In this document: in pieces, positions 1 through 15,656 of the stretch
Position numbering within the stretch: the stretch's first letter is position 1
How the letters are laid out: the number at the start of each line of letters is the position of its first letter
NCBI GenBank assembly: GCA_018857735.1
Contig: JABMCL010001030.1
Location: 17,501 to 81,500, forward strand
Length of the DNA stretch: 64,000 bases
DNA from: Alviniconcha marisindica
Taxonomy: Eukaryota > Mollusca > Gastropoda > Provannidae
Direction of reading: 5' to 3'
Notes under the pieces: generated by a model
Seen by the model: the letters and a program-made list of their open reading frames with translations, nothing else
Database searches by the model: none
Told to the model about the DNA's origin: nothing
Program-made: the position numbers and the translations under genes

Positions 1-825
1 ACACGTTAGCCTTTCTCATTCTTAAGCCGGCAAGATCAACGTTGATACTTATCGATATGTTTGGTGTGCGAAGAAGCATGCGGCTGAAACTAGTTAGTGA
101 AAGGGGTTGAAAATTACTGGTAAAAAACCACAAACAAACAAAACAACCGTGCGACTAAAACCTTACCACCCTGTTCCCGATCGCTGATTGTGCAAGTTTC
201 TTGTTAGAACTTTGGCCACTGAGATGACACAGACAGCAGCGCTGTGGGGGCAGGACCCTGAACTTTGACCCTAGTGACAGCACATGTGCAAAATTCGAAA
301 AGCTCGATTTTTTGCTTGTTCTGTGATGTGTGAGCAACAATCCAAACAAAAAACTAAGCTACTACAGTACTAGCTGGAAAAGGATGTTAGAATCTTAACT
401 GAGTCTGACAGACGTCTAATATTTCTTAAACAAACAATTGTAACGTGAAAAAATAACGAGGTACCCCCAGGCTTGTACAATCTCAAAACTTTCTAGACTG
501 CATCAGCGTGTCCCTGACCTATGACCTTTGACCTATAATAAGGTAAGCAGCCTCCGTTCCCCCTACCTCTGGGGATCCCTGTCCCCGCTAGTCCCTCTCC
601 GGAGACAGCTCGGCGTTAAACAAAACTGACAACAATAAAATCACCACAGCCTAGGCTAAACCTTACCTCTGACCTCACATAGAAATGTTCCCATGTAGCA
701 GTTTCTCACATTGTGCATTTTGTTTGCACCATTTGAGATTCCACAGTGCGACCTAGTCTAGTGACCCTGCTAAAAGGGGAACTTGCTTGCAAAGCGAGAA
801 TGTTAAAGTAAGACGGACTTCTTGG
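1..825. other. Intergenic sequence, no gene recognised
   Basis: No open frame here resembles a known protein. Short frames such as 155-349 (minus) lack flanking splice logic or family similarity. The sequence is moderately CpG-containing and otherwise featureless to the eye, up to the start of the inverted repeat. Confidence 0.5.
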
Positions 826-1275
826 AGGGAAAAAGATAGCAAATCTATCTGGAAAGCTGGAACATTTTAAACGCCATTTTGGACCCAAAATGTCACCAGA
901 ATCACCGAAACAGGGTCATATCTAGCGCGTGAAGCCAACATTTGCAACAAAAATGATTTGATTACAGCCTGTAAATGGGTGCATGAGTCCTCACTACACG
1001 GTCGATTGATTTGCCGACATCAGCACTCATGAAACGTGCACGTCTACTCAAAAAGTAGATCGGGATCAAATGTCTGAAAGGCGCATACGTACACTGATGG
1101 ACACAAATATGATAAAATTCAGTTTTTGTTGCAAATTTGGGTTTATTCGCTTCTTATGACCCTGTTTGGATGATATTTGTGACCTAAAATGGCGTATAAA
1201 ATGTTCACGGAATTTCCGACAATCTTCATGGATATTTCCAGATGGGTATATATCGCAAACTGGAAAGCTTCACAC
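826..1275. repeat. Large imperfect inverted repeat (foldback/MITE-like)
   Basis: The left arm (about 830-960) is the imperfect reverse complement of the right arm (about 1110-1275). Matching blocks include CGCCATTTT at 871 against AAAATGGCG at 1186, AAACAGGGTCAT at 908 against ATGACCCTGTTT near 1155, and TTTGCAACAAAAA against TTTTTGTTGCAAA. The outer parts share ATCTGGAAA / TTTCCAGAT. A spacer of about 150 bp separates the arms. This architecture fits a foldback or MITE-type non-autonomous DNA element. No transposase and no convincing target-site duplication was found. Confidence 0.6.
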
Positions 1276-2790
1276 GTCCACCCAGACTCAATGACACACA
1301 CAGCCGGCCGCGGTATGCATGCACACTGACACTACATTGATACTACACTACACCCCACACACACTTCAGATAGGACTACAAACCGAGGTCCCCAGTGTGT
1401 ATTTATAATGCATGCAAAAAGATCACATGTTATGTTCTTTCTATTATTAGTTACACGTACAACATAATCAATAAAAGAACTGCGGACACTGATCATGTTT
1501 TTACTACTGTATTTTACTAAATAATGCTATGGTAAAAGTAAAGAGAAGGAAGGAAGCGGTCTGCTTGGGGGTGGAATGCCAAGTGCCCTCCCGGCGGGGA
1601 AACGCGTACCTTTGTCTTGAAGCCTTTACCAAATAAGGACATTACGGTCTAGACACTAAAGGAACCACTAAGCATAGGCGCTTTACATAGTTACTTTTAC
1701 TAGCTAAAAACTCCTGTACATTACACGCATGTTAAATATTCTGTTGTCCATTTGAGAGTTCGGTGGATTATGGAAATTTATACCAAAATAACCCTGCATG
1801 TACTAAAAGTGTCTGAGTGGCCTTGAGTGTTGAACTGTCAGAAGAAGAAGTCACAAAAACATTGATAAACCGTGTTGATTGCCAGCATTCTAAACTGTAG
1901 ATCAAAACAGCACACAGAGTGTGTGTGTGTGCGTACGTAACAAAAATAGATGTTAAACCATGGAAAGAAAAAGGAGTAAGTAATTGGATTTTTAACATTG
2001 ATCCTGTCAACCACACAAGGTCACCACAGGATGAGACAGATCATAACAACTATGTGGAATTTTATGATGACTGATCGAATGTACTCAGGCTGAATTTGAT
2101 CTATATCTGAATTTTGTTTATTGTCCCATCATGTCAGTGGGATTTTTCCCAAACAATAGATAATTCGGACAAAAAGCAGGAACTTTAGGATCTTTTGCCT
2201 TTCCATGACAGTTTTGTGCCCCCTGGTGGGGAGGACAAACACCGCACTCTCTCCCTTGGCTCACAAGAATGGAGGCGATAGGTGAAAAGACAAAATGAGA
2301 AAAAAATCTTCAACAACACTGACTGTCATGATGCCTGCAGCTGTGATGTTTCACCTATGTTTATGCCAGCTATAGTCTGTATGTGTGTGCACTCGCATAC
2401 ACTCAAGTTTCTTCGACAGTTTTGATTCTTTGTTCTTTGCTTTTTATTGTAATGGGCTATGTGTTCCAATTTGGAGAAACGGCACATAAAAGAAAACATT
2501 ATTATTATTGTTATTATAACTAATATAAGGTTTCAGAAAAAAGGTTAATGAATGTGTGTGCAGCTGAATTTAGTACCAACACTGTCAAATGTACTGTCAC
2601 AATTTCAGCCAAGTGGTCAGTTGAACAATGGTCAAGGAACAAAAAAGACACCTGCTGTTTTCCCAAGTTCCACTAGAAATCCAAAGGAGGCTAAACCAGA
2701 TCATTTTGGCTGATTATAGACTGTATTTGCAATCAAGGGTCTGCTGAGTATCACTGACTGTACATCAGGCAGGAAAATGTATGCACGCGT
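1276..2790. other. Intergenic sequence with a SINE-like ATT tail
   Basis: No gene is recognised. At about 2450-2520 a GGAGAAACGGCACATAAA-like stretch followed by an ATT-rich tail resembles the 3' end of the dispersed repeat also seen, in either orientation, at about 23.2, 28.8, 33.5, 37.5, 51.1, 51.5 and 61.3 kb. Confidence 0.4.
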
Positions 2791-2839
2791 GCATGCGTGT
2801 GTGTGTGTGTGTGTGTGTGTGTGCATGAGTTGTAATGCT

Positions 2840-3420
2840 GTGCACTTGCTGGCAGTAGTGTATAATGCTGGCATGTTTTCAGTTGTGCATAATTCAGGCA
2901 TGTTTTCAGTAGTTTAAAACTGGTGCATTTTTAGTATATGTAATTCTGGCATGTTTTCAGTAGTGCATAATGCTTGCATGCTTTCAGTAGTGTATACATA
3001 TAAAATAGTGCTGGCATGTTTTCAGTAGTGCATAATGCTGGCACACTTTTAGTAGTGTATACAAGTTATGCTGGCATGTTTTCAGTAATCTATAAAACGA
3101 TAATGCTGGCATGCTTTCAGTAGTGTATACATATAGTGCTGGCATGTTTTCAGTAGTGCATAATGCTGGCATGCTTTCAGTAGTGTATACATATGATGCT
3201 GGCATGTTTTTAGTTGTGTATAATGCTGGCATGTTTTCAGTAGTGCGTAATACTGGCATGCTTTCAGTAGTGTATACAAGTGATGCTTGCATGTTTTCAG
3301 TAGTGTATAATGCTGGTACATTTTTAGTAGTGACAACAGTAGTGTATAATGCTGGCACATTTTCAGTAGTGGATAATGCTGGCACATTTTCAGTTGTGCA
3401 TAATGCTGGCATGTTTTCAT
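2840..3420. repeat. Minisatellite, 27-bp unit
   Basis: About 20 copies of a unit close to ATGCTGGCATGTTTTCAGTA plus GTGTATA, with small insertions (ACATAT) in some copies. A (TG)n tract at about 2800-2822 lies just upstream. Because 27 is a multiple of three, the array creates spurious long frames on both strands. It lies downstream of the NUDT17 3' end, in intergenic DNA. Confidence 0.85.
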
Positions 3421-3429
3421 CACAAAATT

Positions 3430-4800
3430 TTCCTTTCAGGAAACAGTTTTATACAGGTGTATGCATATATGAACAATTTATTATTATACTGATTTGAAAA
3501 GTTTGCTCTGTCACTGTCAGCAAAATTTGGCTTGGATCTGTCTGTAGATTGTAAAGATCACAACTGGGCTACCTGTGACACACACAAGCGGGGTCTGTAG
3601 GGTATAAATATATATGAGTACAAGTCATATCACAGCATCTGAGAACCCTCTCACAAAACTGGATTGGACATGCACAATGTTAATTGTTATCTCTAAGTGT
3701 CATGTGTTACGTCAGGTTACAAACTCAAAACAGTTGAAAAAAATCCTTCCCAAAATGTTACTTGAAGAACTGGTAGCTCCAGGTACCTTCTTGTTAATAG
3801 CCTGTACTTGAAAAGGGACAGAATCTATTTTTGACTGAATTGGTTTTATCTCATGACACAGATTTGCCTAGTCACCATGCTGCTGATAAAAACAGCTAGC
3901 TCATACTTTTGATACTAGATATCACTAAGGCTTAATTTGATCTCTTTATTTTGATACGTTCTACCTATTTTCTTTTCATGATGGACTGCTGATTAGAGAT
4001 TGCTACAAAAGATCTCACACAAAGAGCATAACGATGTACATGAACATTTATTCGTGAGTAGTCATGTAACAGTGGTAAAAAAACAACTGATCACAGCCAT
4101 TACACATTCTCTTTATTGTTGCATTTTTAAGATCAGTTTCTGCTGACAAAAGAAAGCACGTTCTGTGAATCGACTAAAACAAGTGACACAACACAGTAAT
4201 GCACACACCTGGCTCCTTGGACAACTAATACTCTGAACTGCATCTTTCAATCAATATTTTTTGATCTGAATTATCAGCCTTACATAGCATATATATTTAT
4301 CTAAATGAATTCAGGTAAGTCACATGTTTACTTATTTGCATGTATATACATATATATGCTAATTCTGCCTTTCTTATCAACTTGGTCAAACTTGGTCAAG
4401 ACAACACAAGCTTGGTCAAGCTTGGTCAAGACAACAGAAGTGTTACAAACACTAGTGCACCACCCTGATTTGCATTTGTCCCCACAAGCACCCAAAGGTG
4501 CAGTGCACATGAGAGAGAGTTGTTATGTTTGGGCCAGGGTTTGTCTAAGCATGCCTGCATGCGTGTGAACTTGCATTATGTGTATATAATTCTGACAGTT
4601 TGGCAACTGTACCAGACACATAGAAATGCAACAAAATTCTTAAAATCCCAAGAAATTCAAGCAACTGTTTCAGCTAACAAACAAAGGCTTCATGTAAACA
4701 ACAATGCAAATACCTTGAGCAACATGACTGCATAAACACTGGTTGATTTAGCATCATTTAATATCACCTGGCCCCCATACTACTTTCCTCCATATGAAGT
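3430..4800. other. Intergenic / probable NUDT17 3' UTR side
   Basis: No coding frame is recognised. Reverse-complement AATAAA signals for the minus-strand NUDT17 transcript occur at about 4112-4117 and 4047-4052, so its 3' UTR could span about 4100-4800. A short local repeat of CTTGGTCAAG lies at 4380-4435. Confidence 0.4.
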
Positions 4801-7800
4801 CTATGAAGTTTTCAACAGGAACTGCTCCAGCGCATATTTAGTTCCTGTGCTAACTCTCTCACAGTCCTCCTGATGCCCAGACTTTTGAAGAAATGGGCCC
4901 AGTGGAATCTCGCCTTCCACCTGATTCTGTTGGCTGTCGAGCATGCAAGCCCTGCAAAGAATTGATTTCATGTTTCAGCTTCAATTACAGAAGACTGCCT
5001 TGGTGTGCCCCCCCCCCCCCCACCCACCCCCAATAAAATAAATTGAAATCCAAATACAAGCATATAATTTATTACGTAAGTATGCAATTTGACTTCTTGT
5101 TGGACCTATAAGAAGACCTTTTGGATCATCACCACACTAACAGCCCCCTCCCACCAAAACAACAACAACAACAATAAAAACAAAAAAGAAAACAACAACA
5201 AAAATAAAAAATAAAAACCCAAACACTTTGCAAAGAGGATATTTGGCTTGCTCTCTACAAACAGAATCAATTGGCAATGTTTAACAAATAAATGTTGCAC
5301 GCATGAACCGCCCCCCCCACCCCACCCCGACACACACACACACACACACAAAACCTACTTGATAGTCTTAGGCAGGGATGTATCACACTCCACCTCGCCT
5401 ACAATCTCCTCACTTTGCTTCACAACAGCTTCAACAATCTTTCTGTCCACCCATGCACACATGGCAACCTCTCCAGGGTCAAATTTGAGTCTTTCAAACA
5501 GTGCACTGGCGGTGTGTGGCAGGGTCAGCTTGGCGTGCAAATACAAGACGATGTGGTGTCGAACTGGTGGACCCAAGGACAGCCGTGGTGGATACACCGA
5601 CTACAATGAAAACAAGGATCGGGTTGAAAATGGTCAGAAAACAAACAAGCAGAGCAAATGCTCAGCCATCTCTTCAAACCGCATTTTCCCATGGTGAATG
5701 GAAGCTGACTGAGAGTTTGCCCGTCTCATTGTTTTCTGTCATACAAAACCTTTATATTTAATGCACTATGGTTTGATTGCTCTTACAACAGTTATGAATT
5801 AAGAAGCAATAGTAAATGGCAAATTAATGGGCACCAAAGATCATTATTTGCACTGTCAGGCATGGGTCAAAATGTTGCAGTGCACCCTCCCCTTTCAGAC
5901 ACCCTTAAAAAGCAAAGAATGTTGTCGTTACACATTTACAAAAGCAAGTGTGGCAAGTAGCTAGCTGCTTTCCAAAGTAACAACAAAACAAAAACAAAAT
6001 GACAGTTGATGCACAAAACTCTGGTCCCTTTTGCTTAGTGTTAGAATCAAAAGCTATCAAAGGGTCTCTCTTTTAAGCCTGGAGAAGGTCCGAACACAGT
6101 TTTGCAAGCCTTGCCTCCAGTCACAAATAAGTTTTTCTGCCATCCTGGTTCATTCACCTTCATTTTTTCACAGTCCTCCCTAAATATAAAGTGACAGGTG
6201 ACTTTAACTTTGAATCAGAGTTTTACATGTGATTTTATAAATTGTGTCACCTTGACATGACCTTCACAGCTGACTGGGCATTAACTATCAACAATAAGTC
6301 AATCAAATCCAAGGCAACAGCAATCTTGCTGAGCAATATTAACAAGCTGTTGCTGTTGCTTTCAACAGTAAGCGTTGCCAACAGAATATAGTCTGCACAG
6401 CTCCCACAAACAAGATTTTGGCAAGGTGTTCTTTACAATTGTTATTATCAACAGAACATAGTGCAGCATACCTCCCACAAAGCAAGCGGTACCAGTTGTT
6501 TCCCACAGCAGTCACTTTCTTTGATATCAAGACCCGTCTCTTCATGTAGCTCTCTCAAGCCTGCCTGAGTAAGCTGTTCAGACAGAATGCACACATCACT
6601 CCATATAGTTTTATACCACACAACAGAGAAAGACATACACTAAACATATCCAATATCATTGTTTCACTTTGTGTATGGTTGACTATACAGTGAGCCCTCT
6701 GCTTGGTCTCTCCCTACACAACACAGAAAGACTATGATAGTATAAGGTCTCTCCCTACACAACACAGAAAGACTATGATAGTATATTAAGGTCTCTCACT
6801 ACACAACACAGAAAGACTATGATAGTATAAGGTATATCCCTACACAGCACAAAAACAAAGATAGTATAAGGTCTCTCCCTACACAACACAGACTATGATA
6901 GTATATTAAGGCCTCTCCCTACACAACACAGAAAGACTATGATAGTGTATTAAGGTCTCTCCCTACACAACACAGAAAGACTATGAAGGTATTTTAAGGT
7001 CTCTCCCTACACAACATAGAAAGACTATGATAGTATAAGGTCTCTCCCTAGACAACAAAATCGCTTTGGTGATGTCCAGTGATGCTTGTTCCCATTCACC
7101 TTATGCAGAAAACTGCCTGCTACTTCCCCTATTGATGCCAATACCATACCTGTCAACCCATACAGTTTACCAGTATAAAATACAGTTTTTTCATTATTTT
7201 GGGGGGATATGGCCATACTGGAAAATGGATACAGGAAAACATAATTTTCATGAGATTTTGTTGTTGTTTTAAACTGAACAAAAAGACTGAAAACTGTTGA
7301 ATGAGCAGCTAGCTGGCACATGCCATCGCCAAATGCTCACTAACTGGCCTAGTGCAATAGGCTAAGAAATCTTGTTGGAAGTGAGATCTGAAGTCGCGCA
7401 TGTGAATTTTGCACAACATTGCTTCTTCCTTCCATTGCCACATGCCAGTTGGAATTCAAAATGCCGCTGCCACCAGCAAAAAACAAAGACACCAGTCTCT
7501 GCGTAAGGGAAATACAGGTTCACACACTCTGGACTAAGGTTTACTCCCAAAACGGGTTGACAACTGTGCAATACCAGCTCGGTCGTGGAGTCAGACTGGG
7601 TTAGCATCCCCTTCAGAGTGCAGACTGCCACAATGTCCCCAAATCAATTCCCCTGATGGACCCCGATGCTCAGTCAAGGCTTTGATCAGAACTGCCTCAG
7701 GCAAGGAAGAAAGCAAGAACACTGAGACTGAGGTCACAACCAGAGAGAGCCAAAAATAGTTTACACATTTTATTTTTATTTTTTGTCCTTCTCCATTATG

Positions 7801-9989
7801 AATGATAGATGAGGACAATAACTGATGATGCTATGAAGCTCCTATTTCAGTTTGAGACTACTTGGCAGGGTGGAAGACAACGACTGCTCACTGTCATAAT
7901 TATCCCGCTGATAACCAGGGTCAGGAGCTGGGGTCACTGCAGGGTTGGTCAAGTAATTAGAGCAACACTCTTAAAGCTGCATCCATGAAGCGGATGAAAT
8001 TCAGCTGTGTAGTCGCAGTGTTCCCACTGGGCCCTCAGCACCCCAGCTCTGTGCAGGCACTGGTTGCGGATGAAAATTCCCACATGACTCTGATGGTGAT
8101 GGGATTCAAACCCACAACCTTCTGACCCACAGTCTGAAGCACTAACCACTATGCTACATGGGCTGATGGTTTAACCACTTTTAATGCCATCTAGATCTGC
8201 CTGGCCACCATATTCATATATTCCTGTGATGATGTATACCAAAAAAATGAAGAAGAAAAAATCATTAACACACAATATCCATTTTATATTTGGGTTTCAT
8301 TCCTTATGATTTTATGAGATCAAATGATACAGCTACCACTAAACAAATGCTAAGCACAAACTCACGGTTTCATCTTGCTCCAGATGCCCACCTGTAAACA
8401 GAAAATAAAATGAGAGTTAAGTGACAATAATGTAATAAAACAACGGCTGAGTTCAGCTGATTATGTGTTCAGTTATGGTAACTGAAACTCCTCTTTCAAC
8501 ACCATTCTCTCTATTTCTCTTACACACGCACACACACATACATACATGTGCACCCATTCACGCACACATACACATGTGCACACACACACACACAGTAATC
8601 TTTGGTGAAGGGCAAATTTACATGGAAAATGGAGAGACGCTTCAAGCATAAAAGCACAAAAAATCAAACATCTGTGGAGAATCTAAAAAAATATGTGCAA
8701 AGCACATTTGCTTCCTTCCTCCACAGCCTTTTCCACGTGAACACCTGTACAAACCCTCAACAGACTTTTTCTTCTTATTTTTTTAAAGGAGAGGAGGGGG
8801 AAGGGGGGGGGGGTTACCTGGCGGTACCCAGACATTCGGGAAGGTATGAAGATGGGCTGCTCTTTTCGTGAGAAGAATTTTTCCATCAGCAGACTCCAGA
8901 ATGATGGCCACCCCTGTGTTGATGCCTCGAGACAGTGTGGATTCAGGCAGCTCTGCAGCCTCCGTGCTCTTAAGACTCTTCACTGGGCAAAATGATGGAT
9001 GCTATGGAAACAGAAAACACTGCAATTTATACCCCCACTCCTCCCTTCCGGCCCCCCCCCCCCTCCTCCCCACCCCAAATACAGCAAGAATTAATAATAT
9101 CTGTTTAAAGTGTGATCTTGAATTGGTTGTATTCACTTCAAACAGTTTATCTTTTTTCTTCTGTTTTGATTACATAAATATACATAATGTTTAAACTTGC
9201 CCCTCATACTTTCTTCATTAACAATTAACACACCATATAACTTCAAAGCCTCCATAGTGTGAGCCCAAAATAAAAATTCAGAAAACAGTGATAAGGAACA
9301 TTATATAGAAAAATTCACCCACATGGGCACAGTAGTGTTATATATATATATACATATATATATATAGTAAGGATTTGGGAGCACTGCATTCTGACTGCTC
9401 ACTTTCCCAGTACAACCACACACACTGTCTGTAACTGCAAGCGACAAGAAAGTATGCACATGTAATAATGATGTATACAATAAAAAATAAAAACCATTAA
9501 ATAAAATAAATAACAATGACATCACTAATCTATGTATCTAACTTTCACCTTCAAGTGCAGTTCGCGGGAGGTTTCCTTGATGTCATCTGAGATGATCAAA
9601 CTGTTATTCTCTAACCATGTGTATACCCCTGCTTGGCCGTTCTTTCCATCAAAGTAATCGACAACACACTGAAACATGAAAAGATATATATATATAAATA
9701 ATCATCATACTGCAACTATTCATAATGTACAATATTAAATTTAAATGAGACAGTATGCCATTTAAGTGAGAGAAAAAAGCTTCTTCTTTCTTCAAGACAG
9801 CTGATGGGGCAGCAAGACTTAAAGGGGACACCAAGCAGACACAAGTTAGCTTAAAAACATGCTTTGATGCTTCTTTGCACAGGGACTTTGATGCTGCTTT
9901 GCTTATGGATAGGAACCCCTTTAAACTATTCCATTCTGTGCTAAAATCAACAACTTCCAGTGGTAACTACAAAGGTTATGTCATAATCG

Positions 9990-10071
<82 letters not shown>

Positions 10072-11290
10072 AGATTGGCCAAACATAGATTTACATAGAT
10101 CTAATTATTTAATTGAGTAATTTGAGCTCAGTCTGCACTTACTCTGATTTATTATGCTAGGAAGGGGGGGGGGGGGTATCAATTTTATTATAAATATAAT
10201 GGCTTGTGCTTCTGCATTCTACCTGTGATTGCAGCGTATGTATTCTTTAATGTGAGTGTAAGTGTTTATCTCATAGTGTTGGCCTGAATAAACAGCTGGT
10301 ATACCTTATGAATGACTGAGTGAAGCTTTGTTTTAGTACTTTTTTACTATACTATGTACTGTTACCTATTATGTTGTAATTTTATGCTGTTGATAGGCAA
10401 ATTTATATCTCTACACACATAGACAATAAAGATGATGTATCCTCTAAGTGAACTATTCTGGCATGCTGACTCATCACCATGGACAGACTATCAAACACTT
10501 CACTGACTTGAACTGGTTGTAACAAATTTAAGCCAGTCAGAAAAACTAAGTCCAAAACATAGCTTGAAACACAGTCTGCCCCACCTTACCCACCAAAAGC
10601 AGAAAATTATGGAAGCAATTTAAAAATATAATCATGATCCCCATTTCTGAGTAGTCCTCTTTATCAATTAATATGTTCCTCTTCTGTCTTCATCACCAAG
10701 ATGAAAAGGGGCGCTAAAGTTTGATCAAGATAGCAAAAATCTGTTATTATTATTATACCAAAACAATCTGATTCTATTCTACTTTCCTGGACATATATAA
10801 TATAAATAGATCTACAGTACATGAACACAGGCAATCAGAACAGGCTGCAGAGTAATATTCTGAGCTGTGAAGGTTTAAAGACTAGTCTACTAGAAACCCT
10901 GCAAGTATAAAACCATCGGCCATCTGTATTAATTATTATGGAGCTTCAGTTTTTCTCACATCTCTTCAGCTACACAAATCATATTTTACTCCATATATAT
11001 ATATATATACATGATTACATCTCGTACTCTTAGTCATTCTTGAAATCAGGTCATCAGTGTTTCTAAATTACTTAATACAAGATGAAGAAGAAGATAAGTT
11101 CAACAATTATAATAGCAGCTGATGAATCATGTGAACTAGTCCCCGACTATGTGAAAACAATCAATTTAAAATCACATGGATACAAATCCCGCTTGTCTAA
11201 CAAATTTTACATGTATGTCAGTGCATGTGTGTAACTTATGTAAGTTTAGGTGTGCTTTTTTGTTGTTGTATACTGCCAGTGTGTGTGTAC

Positions 11291-11321
<31 letters not shown>

Positions 11322-11584
11322 GTTTTGCCAATTAATAAAATGTACAAACATGCATTATAATTTTATATGCATAGTCTGAAGGTATAGTTCTCTGTTGTAT
11401 CAAAGATCGTATTGATGCTACCGATCTCTGATGGCATGTAGCTCCCTGTCGTTACCTAGTATTAGCCGATGTTCGTGACCTTGTTCTGGGTGTGTGACGT
11501 CATTACCTCAGTAAAAGCCGCTGCCCTTGGTGCCTGATCCTTCCCCTTTCTGTGAAGATGGGCTAAAATCCTTACAGACGTCAT
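4801..11584 (-). CDS. NUDT17: NUDT17, Nudix hydrolase (7 coding exons)
   Basis: Nudix-family pyrophosphohydrolase orthologous to vertebrate NUDT17; the physiological substrate is not settled by sequence. Coding exons in transcript order: 11584-11507, 9668-9549, 8977-8818, 8391-8366, 6573-6472, 5600-5359, 4951-4801. They join in frame to 292 aa (human about 328). Exon 1 starts MTSVRILAHL, matching the fish N-terminus. The Nudix box GX5EX7REUXEEXGU is intact at residues 121-143 (G121, E127, R135-E136-L137, E139-E140, G142-L143). The motif WVPPG precedes it, YPPRLS follows at about 165, and the conserved C-terminal ERVSTGTKYAL leads to the stop. Exon 4 is only 26 nt. The exon 3 acceptor at 8977 is chosen because it alone keeps frame; another AG lies 5 nt upstream. 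Introns hold a 41-bp minisatellite, a tRNA-SINE and AT and GT microsatellites. The gene is divergent from the C5orf63-like gene. Confidence 0.93.
6705..7050. repeat. Minisatellite, about 41-bp unit, NUDT17 intron 4
   Basis: About eight tandem copies of a unit beginning GGTCTCTCCCTACACAACAC and continuing AGAAAGACTATGATAGTATA, with an optional TTA insertion at the end. It lies inside the intron between NUDT17 exons 4 and 5. Confidence 0.85.
7940..8165 (-). mobile_element. tRNA-derived SINE (minus orientation)
   Basis: On the minus strand a tRNA-like head is visible: box A-like TAGCATAGTGGTTAGTGC and box B-like GGGTTTGAATCCC spaced about 35 bp apart. A non-tRNA body of about 130 bp follows. 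The head does not fold as a functional tRNA with an acceptor stem. It lies in NUDT17 intron 4. Confidence 0.7.
9990..10067. repeat. (AT)n microsatellite
   Basis: About 78 bp of near-perfect AT dinucleotides in NUDT17 intron 1. A shorter AT tract is at about 9340-9366. Confidence 0.95.
11279..11320. repeat. (GT)n microsatellite
   Basis: GT-rich dinucleotide tract in NUDT17 intron 1, just downstream of exon 1 in transcript sense. Confidence 0.9.
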
Positions 11585-14133
<2,549 letters not shown>

Positions 14134-15650
14134 CGTGAAACTAGACTGCTTTTTAAAGTGTGTTTGAGTGTGTGTTGGAACTGCATGCACAGTGCTCATC
14201 TGTGCTTGAAAATACGCAGAATAAGGATTTTTGACATTCTGTCAATGTCTTTGCTTTTTATAATGTAGGCGGCTGATAAAAAAGTAATCAAATTTGAAAT
14301 CAGTGTTACTAGTGACATGTTCTCATTGCATATTATATATATGCTTGCACACGTATTATATGGCTGTGAAAAGGTAAAGGTGTATGTTGCTTTTCAAAAG
14401 ATTCTAAAGATTTGTTTATGGCTAACCCTATTTACACATGCAAGCATGCAGAGACGTGTGCTCCTGACCCTGCCTCTCTTGGCACGAGTACGATACCATA
14501 CAGTTTCTCACAGAGAAAAATATTCATCTGTCACTTCAGTCATACCCAACAAGACTTGGACAAACCTTTGTACTTGAATTTACTCAATATTCAAACAAGG
14601 GTGTTAAATTTAAACACATGAATATAATCTGTACAATAGAATGCTAGTTTTGTTAATATACATTCCAAAATTAATTGTTGAAACTGCGGTAGTGTGTAAT
14701 AAATTAAGGTGCAATTCATCATGGGCATTAAATTTATAATAGATATCCTATCACCGGTTTCAGAATCAGAACTTCAAATACACACACACACACACAAGAC
14801 AAATCGTAGGCATGGTATAATACTGCTGCCAAATAAACTGGGAAACATGAGTAACTTTATGAGTAATTATACACATATAACTTTTCAAGAGAACTGATAT
14901 TTCTCTTTTTCGTGAAGAAAAAAGGTTTTCAGCTCAGGTTTTTGTTGTTTTGGCATCAGGGCACAGTACAGCTTTACATGTATCTGAACCAACTCAACAA
15001 ACAGAGAAGAAACAATTCTGCTTGCACAGTGATGTTACTGTTAAACTAGCTCAATGCAACAAGAACAACTGCAATGATTAACTCAAAGAAAACAAAACAG
15101 AAAGAAGAAAAAGATGACTAAGAGAACTGGATAAACAAGCAGAATAACTCAAAAAACAAACAATACAGTTCCGTTTCACAGGAGTATATAAAATAAAACA
15201 CATGGTACCCACATACCTTATTTGCTTATTAGCCTGGCATTTATACAATGCTTTGCGAAAACAAATTTTATTTATATAAGCATACACTGTTCTTGCTACA
15301 TTACCAGCAGGTGTGTTTGTAATTTATCCACTGGTAGTCTACATACCAGTAAACTTTCTTCCACAAAAAAACAACAACTAAAAGTAAGCAATATTTTGAG
15401 TTTTTTTCCACATCGATGTTACATCAGTGGTTATATTTAATTTAAAGAGAGAAAAAAAAAAGATGTCATGTTAAAGCATGGAAGGCCATGTTTTTTTGGG
15501 GGGGTATGATCTGTGTTTATTTGGGGGATGTGCTAATATCTTCAAACACTAAAGTCTTATAATTACAGTTATTTCTGAGATGCTTCATCTCCTGCCACCC
15601 TGACTGTTCAGTGATCAATGTCACATCAATCTCTTCTTTTTTTTATACGC
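14134..15650. other. Convergent intergenic region between C5orf63-like and MARCHF
   Basis: It includes the probable 3' UTR of the plus-strand gene (to about 14720) and the probable distal 3' UTR of the minus-strand MARCHF gene. Reverse-complement AATAAA occurs at about 15516-15521 and near 15265. No coding frame is recognised. Confidence 0.4.
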
Positions 15651-15656
15651 ACATTT

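Noticed and set aside
2840..3420. Regular repeats resembling a CRISPR array
   Set aside because: There are no unique spacers, the units are contiguous, and the setting is a eukaryotic genome; it is a minisatellite.
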